From the NCBI RefSeq assembly GCF_022751215.1, contig NZ_JAICDG010000002.1, positions 1 to 64,000 of the forward strand: a DNA stretch of 64,000 nt. Reading direction: 5' to 3'. Origin of the DNA: Actinomadura terrae (GTDB lineage: Bacteria > Actinomycetota > Actinomycetes > Streptosporangiales > Streptosporangiaceae). Position 1 is the first letter of the stretch, and every line of letters begins with the position of its first letter. Shown piece by piece: positions 42,581-51,237 of the stretch. The position numbers and the translations under genes were made by a program. The notes beneath the pieces were generated by a model, which saw nothing but the letters and a program-made list of their open reading frames with translations, searched no databases and was not told the origin of the DNA.

Positions 42581-44242
42581 ATGCGCGCCGACCCAGCGAG
42601 CGTCCCCGCCTCTGCGAGGATCCCCCTAGCCGTCTCCCTCGCCGCGCTGCTGCTCGCCGCGGGCTGCTCGGACGCGGGCAAGGCCGAGACCAGCGACCCG
42701 CCGACGGCCAAGGGGGGCGGCGGCGCCCGTCCGAGCACCGCCCCGCCCGCCGGCAAGTACGTCAAGGAGGGCTGGTTCGGCACCGGGACGAGCGGGCTGC
42801 ACGCGCGCGTCGAGATCAAGGCCGTCGAGCGGCAGGCCGCGAAGTCGGTGGTGCGCTACAGCGTGACATCGCTGGACACCGCGTCGAAGACGGTGCCGAT
42901 GCCGATGAGCGTGATCGACCCGGTCGGACGCGAGTTCTACCGGGCCGCCGCGGCCACGGGCGGCGACCAGTTCGCGCCGGGCGCGACCCGCGAGCTGGTC
43001 GCCGAGATCCCGCCGCTCCCGCCGACCGTCCAGCAGGTCACGGTGCTCACACCGGGCACAACGGGGGAGTACACGGGGATTCCGGTGACCTCGGGCGGCG
43101 GCTCCGTCCAGAACACGCCGGGCGGCGGCGCGCCGGGCTCGGGGACGTCGACCGGAACGGGCGGCTCGGGCGCGCCCGCCGGATACCTCGCGGCGGCGCC
43201 GAGCCCCTCGCCGACACCGTCCGGATCGGGCCCGGTCGGGTCGGGCACGTCGGGGACGGGCACGCCGTCCGGGATGCCGACGATGCCGGGCACCGGGAGC
43301 TCGCCCGGGATGCCGGTCGACCTGTACGACATCACCGAGGGCGAGATCAAGGACGTCACCTCCAGCGGGTCCGACGTGACCGTCAACCTGCGCACCGACG
43401 TGCTGTTCGCGTTCAACTCGGCGAAGCTGTCGGGCAACGCCAAGAGCGTGCTGGACGACGCCGCCAAGGAGATCAAGGACAAGGCCGATCCCACCAGGCG
43501 GCCGCTCACCTTCAACGGCCACACCGACAGCAAGGGCAGCGACTCCTACAACCTCAAGCTGTCGCGCGACCGCGCCGAGGCGGTGATGAAGGAGCTGAAG
43601 ACCCGGCTGGGCGACTCCTTCAAGTACTCCGCGCACGGCCGCGGCGAGGCCGAGCTGATCGCCAAGGAGGGCGGCGCGGACGACGCGAAGGCCCGCGCCC
43701 GCAACCGCCGCGTCGAGATCACCTACGACGTCCGGCAGCAGACGCCCGGGACCAGCGGCACGTCCACGGCCCCGGCGGACGGACGCGGCGCAGCCTCCTC
43801 CCCGGCCGCCTTCCGCGCCCAGGACGGCACCAAGGTCGCCAGCCGTTACGGACGTTTCGGCGCTGACAAGCGACGCCTCGACGTCAAGCCCTTCTACCGG
43901 GACGGCGCCTACATCGTCGGCGTCTTCGACCTCGTCAACGAGGGCCCCGGACAGACCCCAGCCAACGCCACCTACGCGCACAAGGACTACCCGGGCGGGT
44001 TCTTCACGTCCTTCTCGATCCTCGCGCCCGGAGGGAAGGACGTGTTCCGAGCCGTCCGCGTCGGCCCGGCGAGCGCCGGGGGCACCGCGACATATGTGGC
44101 GTCCGGCTCGGCGAGCTACCGGACCGGCGTCAACGAGCCGGTCCGCGTCGTCGTCTATATGCCCGCCCCGCCGGGCAACGTGTCGTCCGTGGTCTTCGAC
44201 GGCGGCCCGTTCGGCAAGGTGAACAGCGTCCCGGTCTCCTGA
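42581..44242 (+). CDS. OmpA-domain lipoprotein
   Basis: The 553-residue product has a lipoprotein signal with lipobox LLAAGC (Cys29), an N-terminal beta domain (about 60-165, GLHARVEIKAVERQAAKSVV), a Gly/Ser/Thr/Pro-rich linker (about 165-245), an OmpA/MotB peptidoglycan-binding domain (about 270-385: VLFAFNSAKLSGNAKSVL, FNGHTDSKGSDSYNLKLSRD, ARNRRVEITYD) and a further C-terminal beta domain (about 415-553). The OmpA part should bind diaminopimelate in the wall, so the protein would tether membrane to peptidoglycan. ATG 42581 has GGAG five bases upstream. The C-terminal domain belongs to no family I recognise. Confidence 0.85.
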   Translation: MRADPASVPASARIPLAVSLAALLLAAGCSDAGKAETSDPPTAKGGGGARPSTAPPAGKYVKEGWFGTGTSGLHARVEIKAVERQAAKSVVRYSVTSLDTASKTVPMPMSVIDPVGREFYRAAAATGGDQFAPGATRELVAEIPPLPPTVQQVTVLTPGTTGEYTGIPVTSGGGSVQNTPGGGAPGSGTSTGTGGSGAPAGYLAAAPSPSPTPSGSGPVGSGTSGTGTPSGMPTMPGTGSSPGMPVDLYDITEGEIKDVTSSGSDVTVNLRTDVLFAFNSAKLSGNAKSVLDDAAKEIKDKADPTRRPLTFNGHTDSKGSDSYNLKLSRDRAEAVMKELKTRLGDSFKYSAHGRGEAELIAKEGGADDAKARARNRRVEITYDVRQQTPGTSGTSTAPADGRGAASSPAAFRAQDGTKVASRYGRFGADKRRLDVKPFYRDGAYIVGVFDLVNEGPGQTPANATYAHKDYPGGFFTSFSILAPGGKDVFRAVRVGPASAGGTATYVASGSASYRTGVNEPVRVVVYMPAPPGNVSSVVFDGGPFGKVNSVPVS

Positions 44243-44264
44243 CCCCGCCCGAACCACGCCCCAG

Positions 44265-44585
44265 ACAGGACGGGGTGTAGGCCGGTCGGCGCCCGGCCCC
44301 AGGCCCGAACAGGCACGCGCTGATCAAGGCCCGCGCTGATCAAGGCGTGCACGGACAGGACGAGGCGCAGGCCGGTCAGCGCCCGGCCCCAGCCCGAACA
44401 GGCGCGCGCTGGTCAAGGCGCGCGCGCTGGTCAAAGCGTGCGCTGATCAAGGCGCGCGCTGATCAAGGCGCGCGCTGGTCAGGCCTTGGTGTGGTCGAGG
44501 CGCGAGCCGCCCGACCGCGGGTTGTTCGGGGCGTGCGCTGGCAGGGCGTGCGCTGGTCGAGGCGCGAGTCGGACGGGGCGCGGCC
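44265..44585. repeat. non-coding repeat cluster
   Basis: Short units of the form GCGCTGATCAAGGC or GCGCTGGTCAAGGC recur about eight times between 44317 and 44480, with degenerate forms to 44572. A longer imperfect direct duplication is also present: about 70 bases starting ACAGGACGGGGTGTAGGCCG (44269) reappear as ACAGGACGAGGCGCAGGCCG (about 44354). The cluster lies between the convergent lipoprotein gene and the bkd operon. No plausible gene overlaps it. Confidence 0.8.
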
Positions 44586-44586
44586 G

Positions 44587-44621
44587 GGGCGAGGTGCGGG
44601 CCTGGGGCCCGCACCTCGCCC
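44587..44621 (-). terminator. terminator of the bkd operon, 16-base perfect stem
   Basis: GGGCGAGGTGCGGGCC (44587-44602) and GGCCCGCACCTCGCCC (44606-44621) form a perfect 16-base stem with a three-base loop. It begins six bases after the stop codon of the E2 gene on the minus strand. Confidence 0.85.
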
Positions 44622-44626
44622 GGGTG

Positions 44627-46063
44627 TCAGGACGAGACCGCGAGGAGGCGGAGCGGGTCCTCCAGGAGGTCGCCGATGTCGCGGAGCACCCGCGAGCCCA
44701 GTTCGCCGTCGATGATGCGGTGGTCGAACGACAGCGACAGGGTGGTGACCTTCCGGATCGCCAGCTCGCCCTCGTGCACCCACGGCATGTCCCTGATCTG
44801 GCCGAACGCCAGGATCGCGGCCTCGCCGGGGGTGATGATGGGGGTCCCGCTGTCGACGCCGAACACGCCCACGTTGGTGATCGTGATCGTGCCGTCGGTC
44901 AGGTCGGCGGGCGAGGCCTTGCCCGCGCGCGCCTTCGCGGTCAGCTCGTTCAACGCGCGCGCGAGGCCGGGCAGGGTCAGCTCGTGCGCGTCCTTCACCT
45001 TCGGGACGATCAGGCCCCGGTCGGTGGCCGCCGCGATGCCGAGGTTCACGTAGTGCTTGACCACGATCTCGGCGCCGTTCGGGCCGTCCGACCACGAGGA
45101 GTTCACCATCGGGTTCCGCGCCACGGCGGTGAGCAGCGCGCGCGCCACCAGCAGCAGCGGGGACACCTTCACGTCCGCGAACTCCGGCAGGTCGCGCAGC
45201 CGCTTCACGGTCTCCATCGTGGGCGTGACGTCCACCTGGAGGAACTCGGTGACGTGCGGCGCGGTGAACGCCGAACCGCTCACCGCGGCGGCGGTCGCCT
45301 TGCGCACGCCCTTGACCGGCAGCCGCTCCTCGCGGGCGCCCGGCGCGGCCGGTGCGGCCTGCGGGGCCTGCGGCGCGGACAGCGCGGCCTGGACGTCGTC
45401 GCGCGTGATGGAGCCCTGCGGGCCCGTGCCGACGACCGTGGTGAGGTCCACGCCGAGGTCCTTGGCCAGCTTGCGGACCGGCGGCTTCGCCAGCGGCAGG
45501 CCGTTTTCCACAGGTTGTGGAGAACCTTGGGCCGGGACCGCCGGGGCCGTAGCCTGGGCTGGAGGTGCCAGGGCCACGGGGGCGCTGGGCGGCGGTGGTG
45601 GCGCGCCGTTGTTCGAGCCCTTGCGGGGTCGGCGCTTGGTCGCGCTCTCGCGCACCCCGTACCCGACGAGGACGGGCTGGCGCTTGGGCTGGTCGGGCGT
45701 GACCGTCCCCGGCTCGTTCATGGACGGCGCGTCCCCCGGCTCGGGTGCCGCCGCTTGCTCGGGTGCCGCCGCCTGCGCCTCGGGCTGCGCGGCGGCGTCA
45801 CCGTCGCCTTCGCCGCCTGTGTTCACGGTGATGATCGGGACGCCGACCTCGATCGTCTGTCCCTCGCTGACGAGCAGCTCGGTCACCACGCCCTCGAACG
45901 GGCACGGCAGCTCGACGATCGCCTTCGCCGTCTCGATCTCGACGATGATCTGGTGGATCTCGACCTCGTCCCCGGGCTGAACGTGCCACTTGACGATCTC
46001 GGCCTCCGTCAGGCCCTCGCCCACGTCCGGGAGTCGGAACTGCTTGCTGCTCACCGGCGTCAC
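44627..46063 (-). CDS. bkdC: 2-oxoacid dehydrogenase E2 (dihydrolipoyl acyltransferase)
   Basis: The 478-residue protein has an N-terminal lipoyl domain with the lipoylated Lys47 in EIETAKA, an Ala/Pro-rich linker, a peripheral-subunit-binding domain (PPVRKLAKDLGVDLTTVVGT) and a catalytic acyltransferase domain ending with the HxxxD motif (FDHRIIDGE, His448 and Asp452). It transfers the acyl group from lipoate to CoA in the branched-chain 2-oxoacid dehydrogenase complex. GTG at 46063 overlaps the E1-beta stop (GTGA); GTG at 46054 is an alternative start. It is the last gene of an E1-alpha, E1-beta, E2 operon; no E3 gene is present here. Confidence 0.93.
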   Translation of the reverse strand: MTPVSSKQFRLPDVGEGLTEAEIVKWHVQPGDEVEIHQIIVEIETAKAIVELPCPFEGVVTELLVSEGQTIEVGVPIITVNTGGEGDGDAAAQPEAQAAAPEQAAAPEPGDAPSMNEPGTVTPDQPKRQPVLVGYGVRESATKRRPRKGSNNGAPPPPPSAPVALAPPAQATAPAVPAQGSPQPVENGLPLAKPPVRKLAKDLGVDLTTVVGTGPQGSITRDDVQAALSAPQAPQAAPAAPGAREERLPVKGVRKATAAAVSGSAFTAPHVTEFLQVDVTPTMETVKRLRDLPEFADVKVSPLLLVARALLTAVARNPMVNSSWSDGPNGAEIVVKHYVNLGIAAATDRGLIVPKVKDAHELTLPGLARALNELTAKARAGKASPADLTDGTITITNVGVFGVDSGTPIITPGEAAILAFGQIRDMPWVHEGELAIRKVTTLSLSFDHRIIDGELGSRVLRDIGDLLEDPLRLLAVSS

Positions 46064-47037
46064 CAACCGAAGGTCCGGTCGACCGCGTCCAGGATGCGGT
46101 CGAGGTCGGGCAGGTACTGTTCCTCGACCCGGGACGGCGGGTACGGCGTGGAGAAGCCGCCGACCCGCAGCACCGGTGCCTCCAGCCGGTAGAAGCACCG
46201 CTCGGTGATCCGCGCGGCCAGCTCGGCGCCGTAGCCGTTGAACACCGGCGCCTCGTGGACGACGACGCAGCGCCCCGTCCGGTCGACCGAGGCCGTCACC
46301 GTGTCGATGTCGAGCGGGTTGAGCGAGCGCAGGTCGATGACCTCGACCGAGCGCCCCTCCTCGGCGGCCGCGGCGGCGGCCTCCAGGCACGTCTTCACCG
46401 ATGGCCCGTAGGTCAGCACGGTCACGTGCTCGCCCGGCCGGACGACCTTCGCCGCGTGCAGCGGCATCCAGTCGGTGGACTCGGTGTCCACCTCGGCCTT
46501 GTCCCAGTAGCGGCGCTTGGGCTCGAAGAAGATCACCGGGTCGGGGGAGGCGATCGCCTGCTGGATCATCGAGTAGGCGTCCACCGGGTTGGAGCAGCTC
46601 ACGACCCGCAGCCCCGCCGTGTGCGTGAAGTACGCCTCGGGCGACTCCGAGTGGTGCTCGACCGCGCCGATGCCGCCGCCGCACGGAATGCGCACGACGA
46701 CGGGCAGCGACACCTTCCCGAGCGAGCGCATCCGCATCTTCGCGAGCTGGGTGATGATCTGGTCGGCCGCCGGGAACACGAACCCGTCGAACTGGATCTC
46801 CACGACCGGGCGGTACCCGCGCAGCGCGAGGCCGATCGCCGTGCCGACGATGCCCGACTCGGCGAGCGGGGTGTCGATGACCCGCTCCTCGCCGAAGTCC
46901 TTCTGCAACCCGTCGGTGATCCGGAACACGCCGCCGAGCTTGCCGACGTCCTCGCCCATCACGAGGACCTTCGGGTCGTTCTCCATGGCCTTGCGCAGGC
47001 CCGTGTTCATCGCCTTGCCGAGCGTCAGGGTCGTCAC
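46060..47037 (-). CDS. bkdB: branched-chain 2-oxoacid dehydrogenase E1 beta subunit
   Basis: The 325-residue protein is the transketolase-like beta chain of E1: MGEDVGKLGGVFRITDGLQK, DTPLAESGIVGTAIGLALRG, EIQFDGFVFPAADQI, then HHSESPEAYFTHTAGLRVV and the C-terminal domain (VVVHEAPVFNGYGAELAA). It forms the thiamine-diphosphate site with the alpha subunit. Similarity to BkdB/PdhB of actinobacteria and the separate alpha gene favour a branched-chain complex over pyruvate dehydrogenase, which is usually AceE in these organisms. GTG 47037 overlaps the alpha stop (GTGA) and has GAGGAGGAGG six bases upstream. Confidence 0.92.
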   Translation of the reverse strand: MTTLTLGKAMNTGLRKAMENDPKVLVMGEDVGKLGGVFRITDGLQKDFGEERVIDTPLAESGIVGTAIGLALRGYRPVVEIQFDGFVFPAADQIITQLAKMRMRSLGKVSLPVVVRIPCGGGIGAVEHHSESPEAYFTHTAGLRVVSCSNPVDAYSMIQQAIASPDPVIFFEPKRRYWDKAEVDTESTDWMPLHAAKVVRPGEHVTVLTYGPSVKTCLEAAAAAAEEGRSVEVIDLRSLNPLDIDTVTASVDRTGRCVVVHEAPVFNGYGAELAARITERCFYRLEAPVLRVGGFSTPYPPSRVEEQYLPDLDRILDAVDRTFGW

Positions 47038-48164
47038 GACGCCTCCTCCTCGAACGACGCCAGGTACGCGGCGAACCGCTCCTGCTCCTCGGTCATCAGC
47101 GGATGGTCCTCCGCGTACACGTTCTCGAAGATCGTCAGTGGGCCGGGGTCGGGCAGCGCCAGGCAGCGCTCCCGCAGGTCCTTCGCGAGCGCCTTCGCCT
47201 CGTCGTCGATCTTCTCGAAGAACGCGGCGTCGGCCAGGTCGCCGCGCACCAGGTACGCCTTGACCCGCTCGATCGGGTCCTTGAGCTTCCACGCCTCCTC
47301 TTCGGCCTTCAGCCGGTAGCGCGTGGGGTCGTCGGTCGTGGTGTGCGCGCCCATCCGGTAGGTGAACGCCTCGACGAGCGTCGGGCCCTGGCCCGTCCGC
47401 GCGTTCTCCAGCGCCTTCCTCGTGACGGCGAGGCAGGCGAACACGTCGTTGCCGTCCACCCGGATACCGGGGAAGCCGTAGCCCTGCGCGCGCTTGAACA
47501 GCGGGATCCGCGACTGCCGCTCCAGCGGCTCGGAGATCGCCCACTGGTTGTTCTGGCAGAAGAACACGATCGGCGCGTTGAACACCGAGGCGAACACGAA
47601 CGACTCGTTCACATCGCCCTGCGAGGTCGCGCCGTCGCCGAAGTAGGCGATCGTCGCCCCGGCGGACGGCGTGCCGAGCACCCCGTCCCGCTGGATGCCC
47701 ATCGCGTACCCCGCCGCGTGCAGCGTCTGGCTGCCGATCACGATCGTGTAGAGGTGGAACCGGTGCTCCGCGGGGTCCCAGCCGCCGTGGTTGACGCCGC
47801 GGAACATGCCGAGCAGGTACAGCGGGTCGACGCCCCTGCACCACGCCACCCCGTGCTCCCGGTACGTCGGGAAGACCATGTCGTGCTCGCCCAGCGCCCG
47901 CGCGGAGCCGATCTGCGCCGCCTCCTGGCCGAGCATCGACGCCCACAGCCCGAGCTCGCCCTGCCGGGTCAGCGCCACGGCCTCCAGGTCGAGCTTCCGG
48001 GTGATCACAAGATCGCGGTACATCCCGCGGACGTCCTCGGCGTCGAGGTCGAGCGGGTAGTCGGGGTGCTCGACACGCTCACCCTCGGGGGTGAGCAGCT
48101 GCACGAGCTCGGGCTCGGCGAGCCCGGGGGTGTCTGGCGCGCCGCGCACGGAGTCGATCGTCAT
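47034..48164 (-). CDS. bkdA: branched-chain 2-oxoacid dehydrogenase E1 alpha subunit
   Basis: The 376-residue protein carries the thiamine-diphosphate motif IAYFGDGATSQGDVNESFVF with the closing NNQWAIS (GDG-x-NN), the catalytic-loop histidines in FPTYREHG and the regulatory-loop region YRMGAHTTTDDPTRYR typical of BkdA/PdhA. It decarboxylates the 2-oxoacids from valine, leucine and isoleucine, feeding branched fatty-acid starters and CoA esters. ATG 48164 has GAGGAG about nine bases upstream. It is the first gene of the operon, and the promoter must lie within 48165-48521. Confidence 0.93.
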   Translation of the reverse strand: MTIDSVRGAPDTPGLAEPELVQLLTPEGERVEHPDYPLDLDAEDVRGMYRDLVITRKLDLEAVALTRQGELGLWASMLGQEAAQIGSARALGEHDMVFPTYREHGVAWCRGVDPLYLLGMFRGVNHGGWDPAEHRFHLYTIVIGSQTLHAAGYAMGIQRDGVLGTPSAGATIAYFGDGATSQGDVNESFVFASVFNAPIVFFCQNNQWAISEPLERQSRIPLFKRAQGYGFPGIRVDGNDVFACLAVTRKALENARTGQGPTLVEAFTYRMGAHTTTDDPTRYRLKAEEEAWKLKDPIERVKAYLVRGDLADAAFFEKIDDEAKALAKDLRERCLALPDPGPLTIFENVYAEDHPLMTEEQERFAAYLASFEEEAS

Positions 48165-48521
48165 CGATGACACTCCTCGTTCGGGGCCGGTACACGGGAT
48201 CGCCGTCCACCGGCCGACTTCGGCGACCCGGCCCCCGGTAAGGGACAAAAGCCGCTAACGCCATGGTGGCAGACCTCACACCCCGCCACGCAAGCCCGGA
48301 TTTCCCGGGTTCCGGCGCGGCGCGTTGATGATCACTTGGAGCGGTCGACCGGGGACGTACCGTCCCGGTTTCTCCCGGTCAGCCCGACCTCGACGTGATC
48401 CGCGCCACGTCACTGTCATCCTCCCCGCCAACCCGGGGCCAAATCCCCATCAAAGCCTCGAACGAGAGATGTGGATCACTCGTCCGGGCGGTGTGTGCGG
48501 CTTGGTGGTCGGGGATGTGGA
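48165..48521. promoter_or_regulatory. intergenic region with a duplicated GATGTGGATCACTCG
   Basis: No gene is supported in these 357 bases. GATGTGGATCACTCG occurs at 48468-48482 and again at 48514-48528, the second copy running into the end of the pentapeptide protein gene. A similar ATGTGGATCACCG lies at 16384-16396, upstream of the other pentapeptide protein gene. The promoter of the bkd operon should be near 48180-48260, but no convincing -35/-10 pair stands out. Confidence 0.45.
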
Positions 48522-50141
48522 TCACTCGCGGGAGAGGGCGCGGGTGGCTCCGGCGGCGACGGTCAGGCCGAGCAGGAGGCCCGCCGCGACGATGAAGTTG
48601 GCGATCCACTGGTAGATGCCCTTGGGCGCGAACTCGATCTCCTGGCCGAGGCTGCCGATGGGCAGCAGCAGGTCCAGCGTGTAGAAGAACGCGTTGAAGT
48701 GCGGATGGTGGCCGTCGTCCAGGACCTCGGGCTTGTGCACCGAGAACACGATCGTCCCGAACGCGAGCAGCCCGACCAGCCAGCTCGCCGCGCGGAACGG
48801 CCGGTAGCCGTAGCCGACCAGCACGTCCTGGAACCAGCCGACGATCTTGCGGGAGAAGCCCTGCGTCTGGCGGCGGTCGCGGGCCTTGGCGAGCAGGATC
48901 GAGCGGCCGTCGGCGTCCAGGCCGAGCGCCCGGTAGGTCTGCGCGAGGCGCTCGTAGGGCTGCGGCGCGTAGCCGTCGGTGTCGCGGCGCAGCCAGGCGA
49001 GGCGCTCGCGGGCGGTGAGCGGCGGCTCCAGCGTCTCGTACTGGAGGCCGTCGAGCTGGAGGCGGTCCGGCCAGGTCGCCGCGTCGTCGCGCAGCAGGTT
49101 GATGCGGGCGTAGGAGAGGTCGGCGACGCCGCTGATCGGCTCGGCCGGACGCAGCAGCAGCTCCTCGGCCTGCAAGCGCTGGAGGCTGAGCGCGGTGCCG
49201 TTCTCGTGCCGCAGATGCGCGCCGCGCAGGCTGAGCTGCCCGGCGACCCGGGCCCCGGCGAAGCTCACCGCGCCGACGGCGGTGAAGCCGTCCGAGCAGT
49301 AGACGTCGGTCTCGACGGCGAGGTCGTCGGCGTTGAGCGCCGTCCGGTCGGGGTGGGTCAGGTGGGCGCCGACGAACGAGAGGTACCCGCCGACGCGGGC
49401 GCCGCGCAGCCGCACTTCGCCCTCGGCGCTGAACCCGCCGTCGCAGAACACGTTCGCGGCCACGTCCAGGCGGCTCGCGTACAGGGCGGACCCGGACGGG
49501 TTGTGCAGCCGCGCCTCCCGGAAGATCAGCTGTCCGCCGACGCGGGCGCCGGGCAGCCGGACCTCCCCGTTCGCCACGAAGCCCTGGTCGCAGTAGACGT
49601 TCGCCTCGACGGTGAGGCGGTCGGCGAGCAGCGCGTCCCCGCCCGGGTTGGACAGGTGGACGCCCGACATGTTCAGGATGCCGGTGATGTTCGCCCCGTC
49701 CAGCCAGAGGCCGCCCGAGATGCGGCTGCCCTCCAGCCACAGGTGCCCGTCCACGCGCGTGCCCGAGGCGATCAGGCCGGGCAGGCGGCAGCGCATCAGG
49801 TGGACGCTGTTCATGCTCGCCCAGTACAGGTGCGGCGCCTCGTCGAACGAGCAGCCGGTCAGCGCGAGCGGGACGTGGACCTCCGCGTGGCCGAGGTTCA
49901 GCGAGCCGGTCACCCGCGCGCCGCTGAGCCGCACCGCCGGGACCTGCCCGGGCTCGGGATCGACGGCGCCGACCAGGAGCGCGACGAGGACCTCCGCCCT
50001 GACCGAACGGTCGGGACCCCAGTACGCGGTGCCGCCGGGATCGTCCAGCGCCGGATCGCCCGTGCCCAGGTCGACGGACTCGCCGCGCGGGAACGCCTCC
50101 CAGAGGCGGCGCTCCGAGGGGGTCAGATCCTCGATGTTCAT
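48522..50141 (-). CDS. pentapeptide-like repeat membrane protein (copy 3)
   Basis: The 539-residue protein begins MNIEDLTPSERRLWEAFPRG, like copy 2, followed by a long beta-helix of degenerate repeats (about residues 65-360: VRLSGARVTGSLNLGHAEV, VRLPGARVGGQLIFREARL, VRLRGARVGGYLSFVGAHL). Then come a linker with YERLAQTYRALGLDADGRSI and two C-terminal membrane segments (AASWLVGLLAFGTIVFSV and IANFIVAAGLLLGLTVAAGA) preceded by VGYGYRPF. The three-part plan is the same as at 28699. Such repeats often mediate protein-protein contact or DNA mimicry, but the membrane form is uncharacterised. ATG at 50141. Confidence 0.75.
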   Translation of the reverse strand: MNIEDLTPSERRLWEAFPRGESVDLGTGDPALDDPGGTAYWGPDRSVRAEVLVALLVGAVDPEPGQVPAVRLSGARVTGSLNLGHAEVHVPLALTGCSFDEAPHLYWASMNSVHLMRCRLPGLIASGTRVDGHLWLEGSRISGGLWLDGANITGILNMSGVHLSNPGGDALLADRLTVEANVYCDQGFVANGEVRLPGARVGGQLIFREARLHNPSGSALYASRLDVAANVFCDGGFSAEGEVRLRGARVGGYLSFVGAHLTHPDRTALNADDLAVETDVYCSDGFTAVGAVSFAGARVAGQLSLRGAHLRHENGTALSLQRLQAEELLLRPAEPISGVADLSYARINLLRDDAATWPDRLQLDGLQYETLEPPLTARERLAWLRRDTDGYAPQPYERLAQTYRALGLDADGRSILLAKARDRRQTQGFSRKIVGWFQDVLVGYGYRPFRAASWLVGLLAFGTIVFSVHKPEVLDDGHHPHFNAFFYTLDLLLPIGSLGQEIEFAPKGIYQWIANFIVAAGLLLGLTVAAGATRALSRE

Positions 50142-50190
50142 CGGGCGGCTCCGGGGTCCGGGGGAGGGGATGGGGTCCGTCAGGCCATGG

Positions 50191-50251
50191 TGCCGTACGC
50201 TTCGGGATCGTTGCCGTACGCTTCAGGATCGTTGTCGTACGTCAGGATCGC
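50191..50251. repeat. three tandem 21-base repeats upstream of purS
   Basis: TGCCGTACGCTTCGGGATCGT (50191) is repeated at 50212 with one change and again at 50233 with a two-base deletion (TGTCGTACGTCAGGATCGC). The 21-base period is two helical turns, so proteins bound to each unit would line up on one DNA face. The array ends 32 bases before the purS start and probably overlaps its promoter. Confidence 0.75.
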
Positions 50252-50282
50252 AAAGAAAGCGCAGACCAGTGAGGGGGCGGTC

Positions 50283-50525
50283 GTGGCGCGTGTCGTCGTG
50301 GACGTCATGCTGAAACCGGAGATCCTCGACCCGCAGGGTCAGGCGATCGCACGGAAACTCCCGCAGATGGGGTACGAGGGCGTCGTCGCCGTCCGTCAGG
50401 GCAAGCGGTTCGAGGTGGAGGTGGAGGGGCCCGCCGACGAGGCGGCGCTGGAGCGCGTCCACACGATCGCCGAGACGCTGCTGGCCAACCCCGTCATCGA
50501 GAACTTCGAAATCCGCGTTCTCTAG
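50283..50525 (+). CDS. purS: phosphoribosylformylglycinamidine synthase subunit PurS
   Basis: The 80-residue protein matches PurS along its length: VVVDVMLKPEILDPQGQAI, LPQMGYEGVVAVRQGKRFEV and ETLLANPVIENFEIRVL. PurS bridges PurQ and PurL in the three-subunit FGAM synthase of step 4 of purine synthesis and helps channel ammonia. GTG at 50283 has GAGGGGG five bases upstream. Three 21-base repeats precede it. An RsbW-like gene, unusually, lies between it and purQ. Confidence 0.95.
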   Translation: MARVVVDVMLKPEILDPQGQAIARKLPQMGYEGVVAVRQGKRFEVEVEGPADEAALERVHTIAETLLANPVIENFEIRVL

Positions 50526-50790
50526 TCGGGAATAGCGTGGAATATTTCGCTGGGTGATGCGGCGTGGCGCAACGTGGCTGGTGCGTTCCAGGGGGCGTGT
50601 GCCATTTCACGGCGGCTTCCCGTTTGCTTCCTGGTGGGAGTCCCGGCGGCCGGCTTTACGCGAAAGAGCCGACACTATAGCGATTACGGAAGATTCCGCG
50701 GGGGAAGTGTTAGCTGCGTCGAGTCCGTCGAGCAAGCTCCGGTACCGGGGGCCTGACCAGGGAGCCGGGGCACGACACGGGGTGTCTCAC

Positions 50791-51237
50791 GTGGAAATGA
50801 GAATCTCGCTCGCGCTGCCGCGGGAGGCGTTGAGCATTCCGGTGGTTCGCCGGGTGGTGGGCGACTCCCTGCGGGGGCTCGGGGTCGCCGAGGACTGCGT
50901 CGCGGATATTCTCGTCGCCGCGTCCGAAGCCTGCACGAACGTCATCCAGCACGCCCGCGCGACCGGCGACTACGAGGTCACCGGGCACGTGGACGGCGGC
51001 GGCTGCTCCCTCAAGATCACCGACTGGGGACGCGGCCCGCGGCCCGCCCCGCGCGACCCCGGCGTTTTGAGCGAGTCGGGGCGCGGCATTAGGATCATGC
51101 GGGCGCTGGTGGACGACCTCAGCATCGACTCCTCACCCGACCTGGGCACCGTCGTCCACCTGCGGAAGCGGCTGACCTGGCAAGACGAGGCGCTGGTGGG
51201 GAGCCTCGAACGCAGGCTCATGCACAGCGCCGGGTAG
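50791..51237 (+). CDS. ATP-binding anti-sigma-type kinase (RsbW/SpoIIAB-like)
   Basis: The 148-residue HATPase_c_2 protein contains [20 protein letters not shown], the N box [27 protein letters not shown] and the G box [17 protein letters not shown]. It aligns over its length with the protein at 9665-10105. The start is GTG 50791 by that alignment; GTG 50782 and ATG 50797 are alternatives. The gene is inserted in the purine operon between purS and purQ, with 265 bases before it that hold no clear gene (a TATAGC -10-like element lies near 50679) and a 98-base gap after it. No sigma or STAS partner is nearby. Confidence 0.85.
   Translation: MEMRISLALPREALSIPVVRRVVGDSLRGLGVAEDCVADILVAASEACTNVIQHARATGDYEVTGHVDGGGCSLKITDWGRGPRPAPRDPGVLSESGRGIRIMRALVDDLSIDSSPDLGTVVHLRKRLTWQDEALVGSLERRLMHSAG

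Noticed and set aside
44265..44585. CRISPR array
   Set aside because: The repeats are short, variable and not separated by unique spacers of constant length, and no cas genes are near.
50191..50251. attachment site or small CRISPR
   Set aside because: The three units are directly adjacent without spacers, and no integrase or tRNA is nearby.
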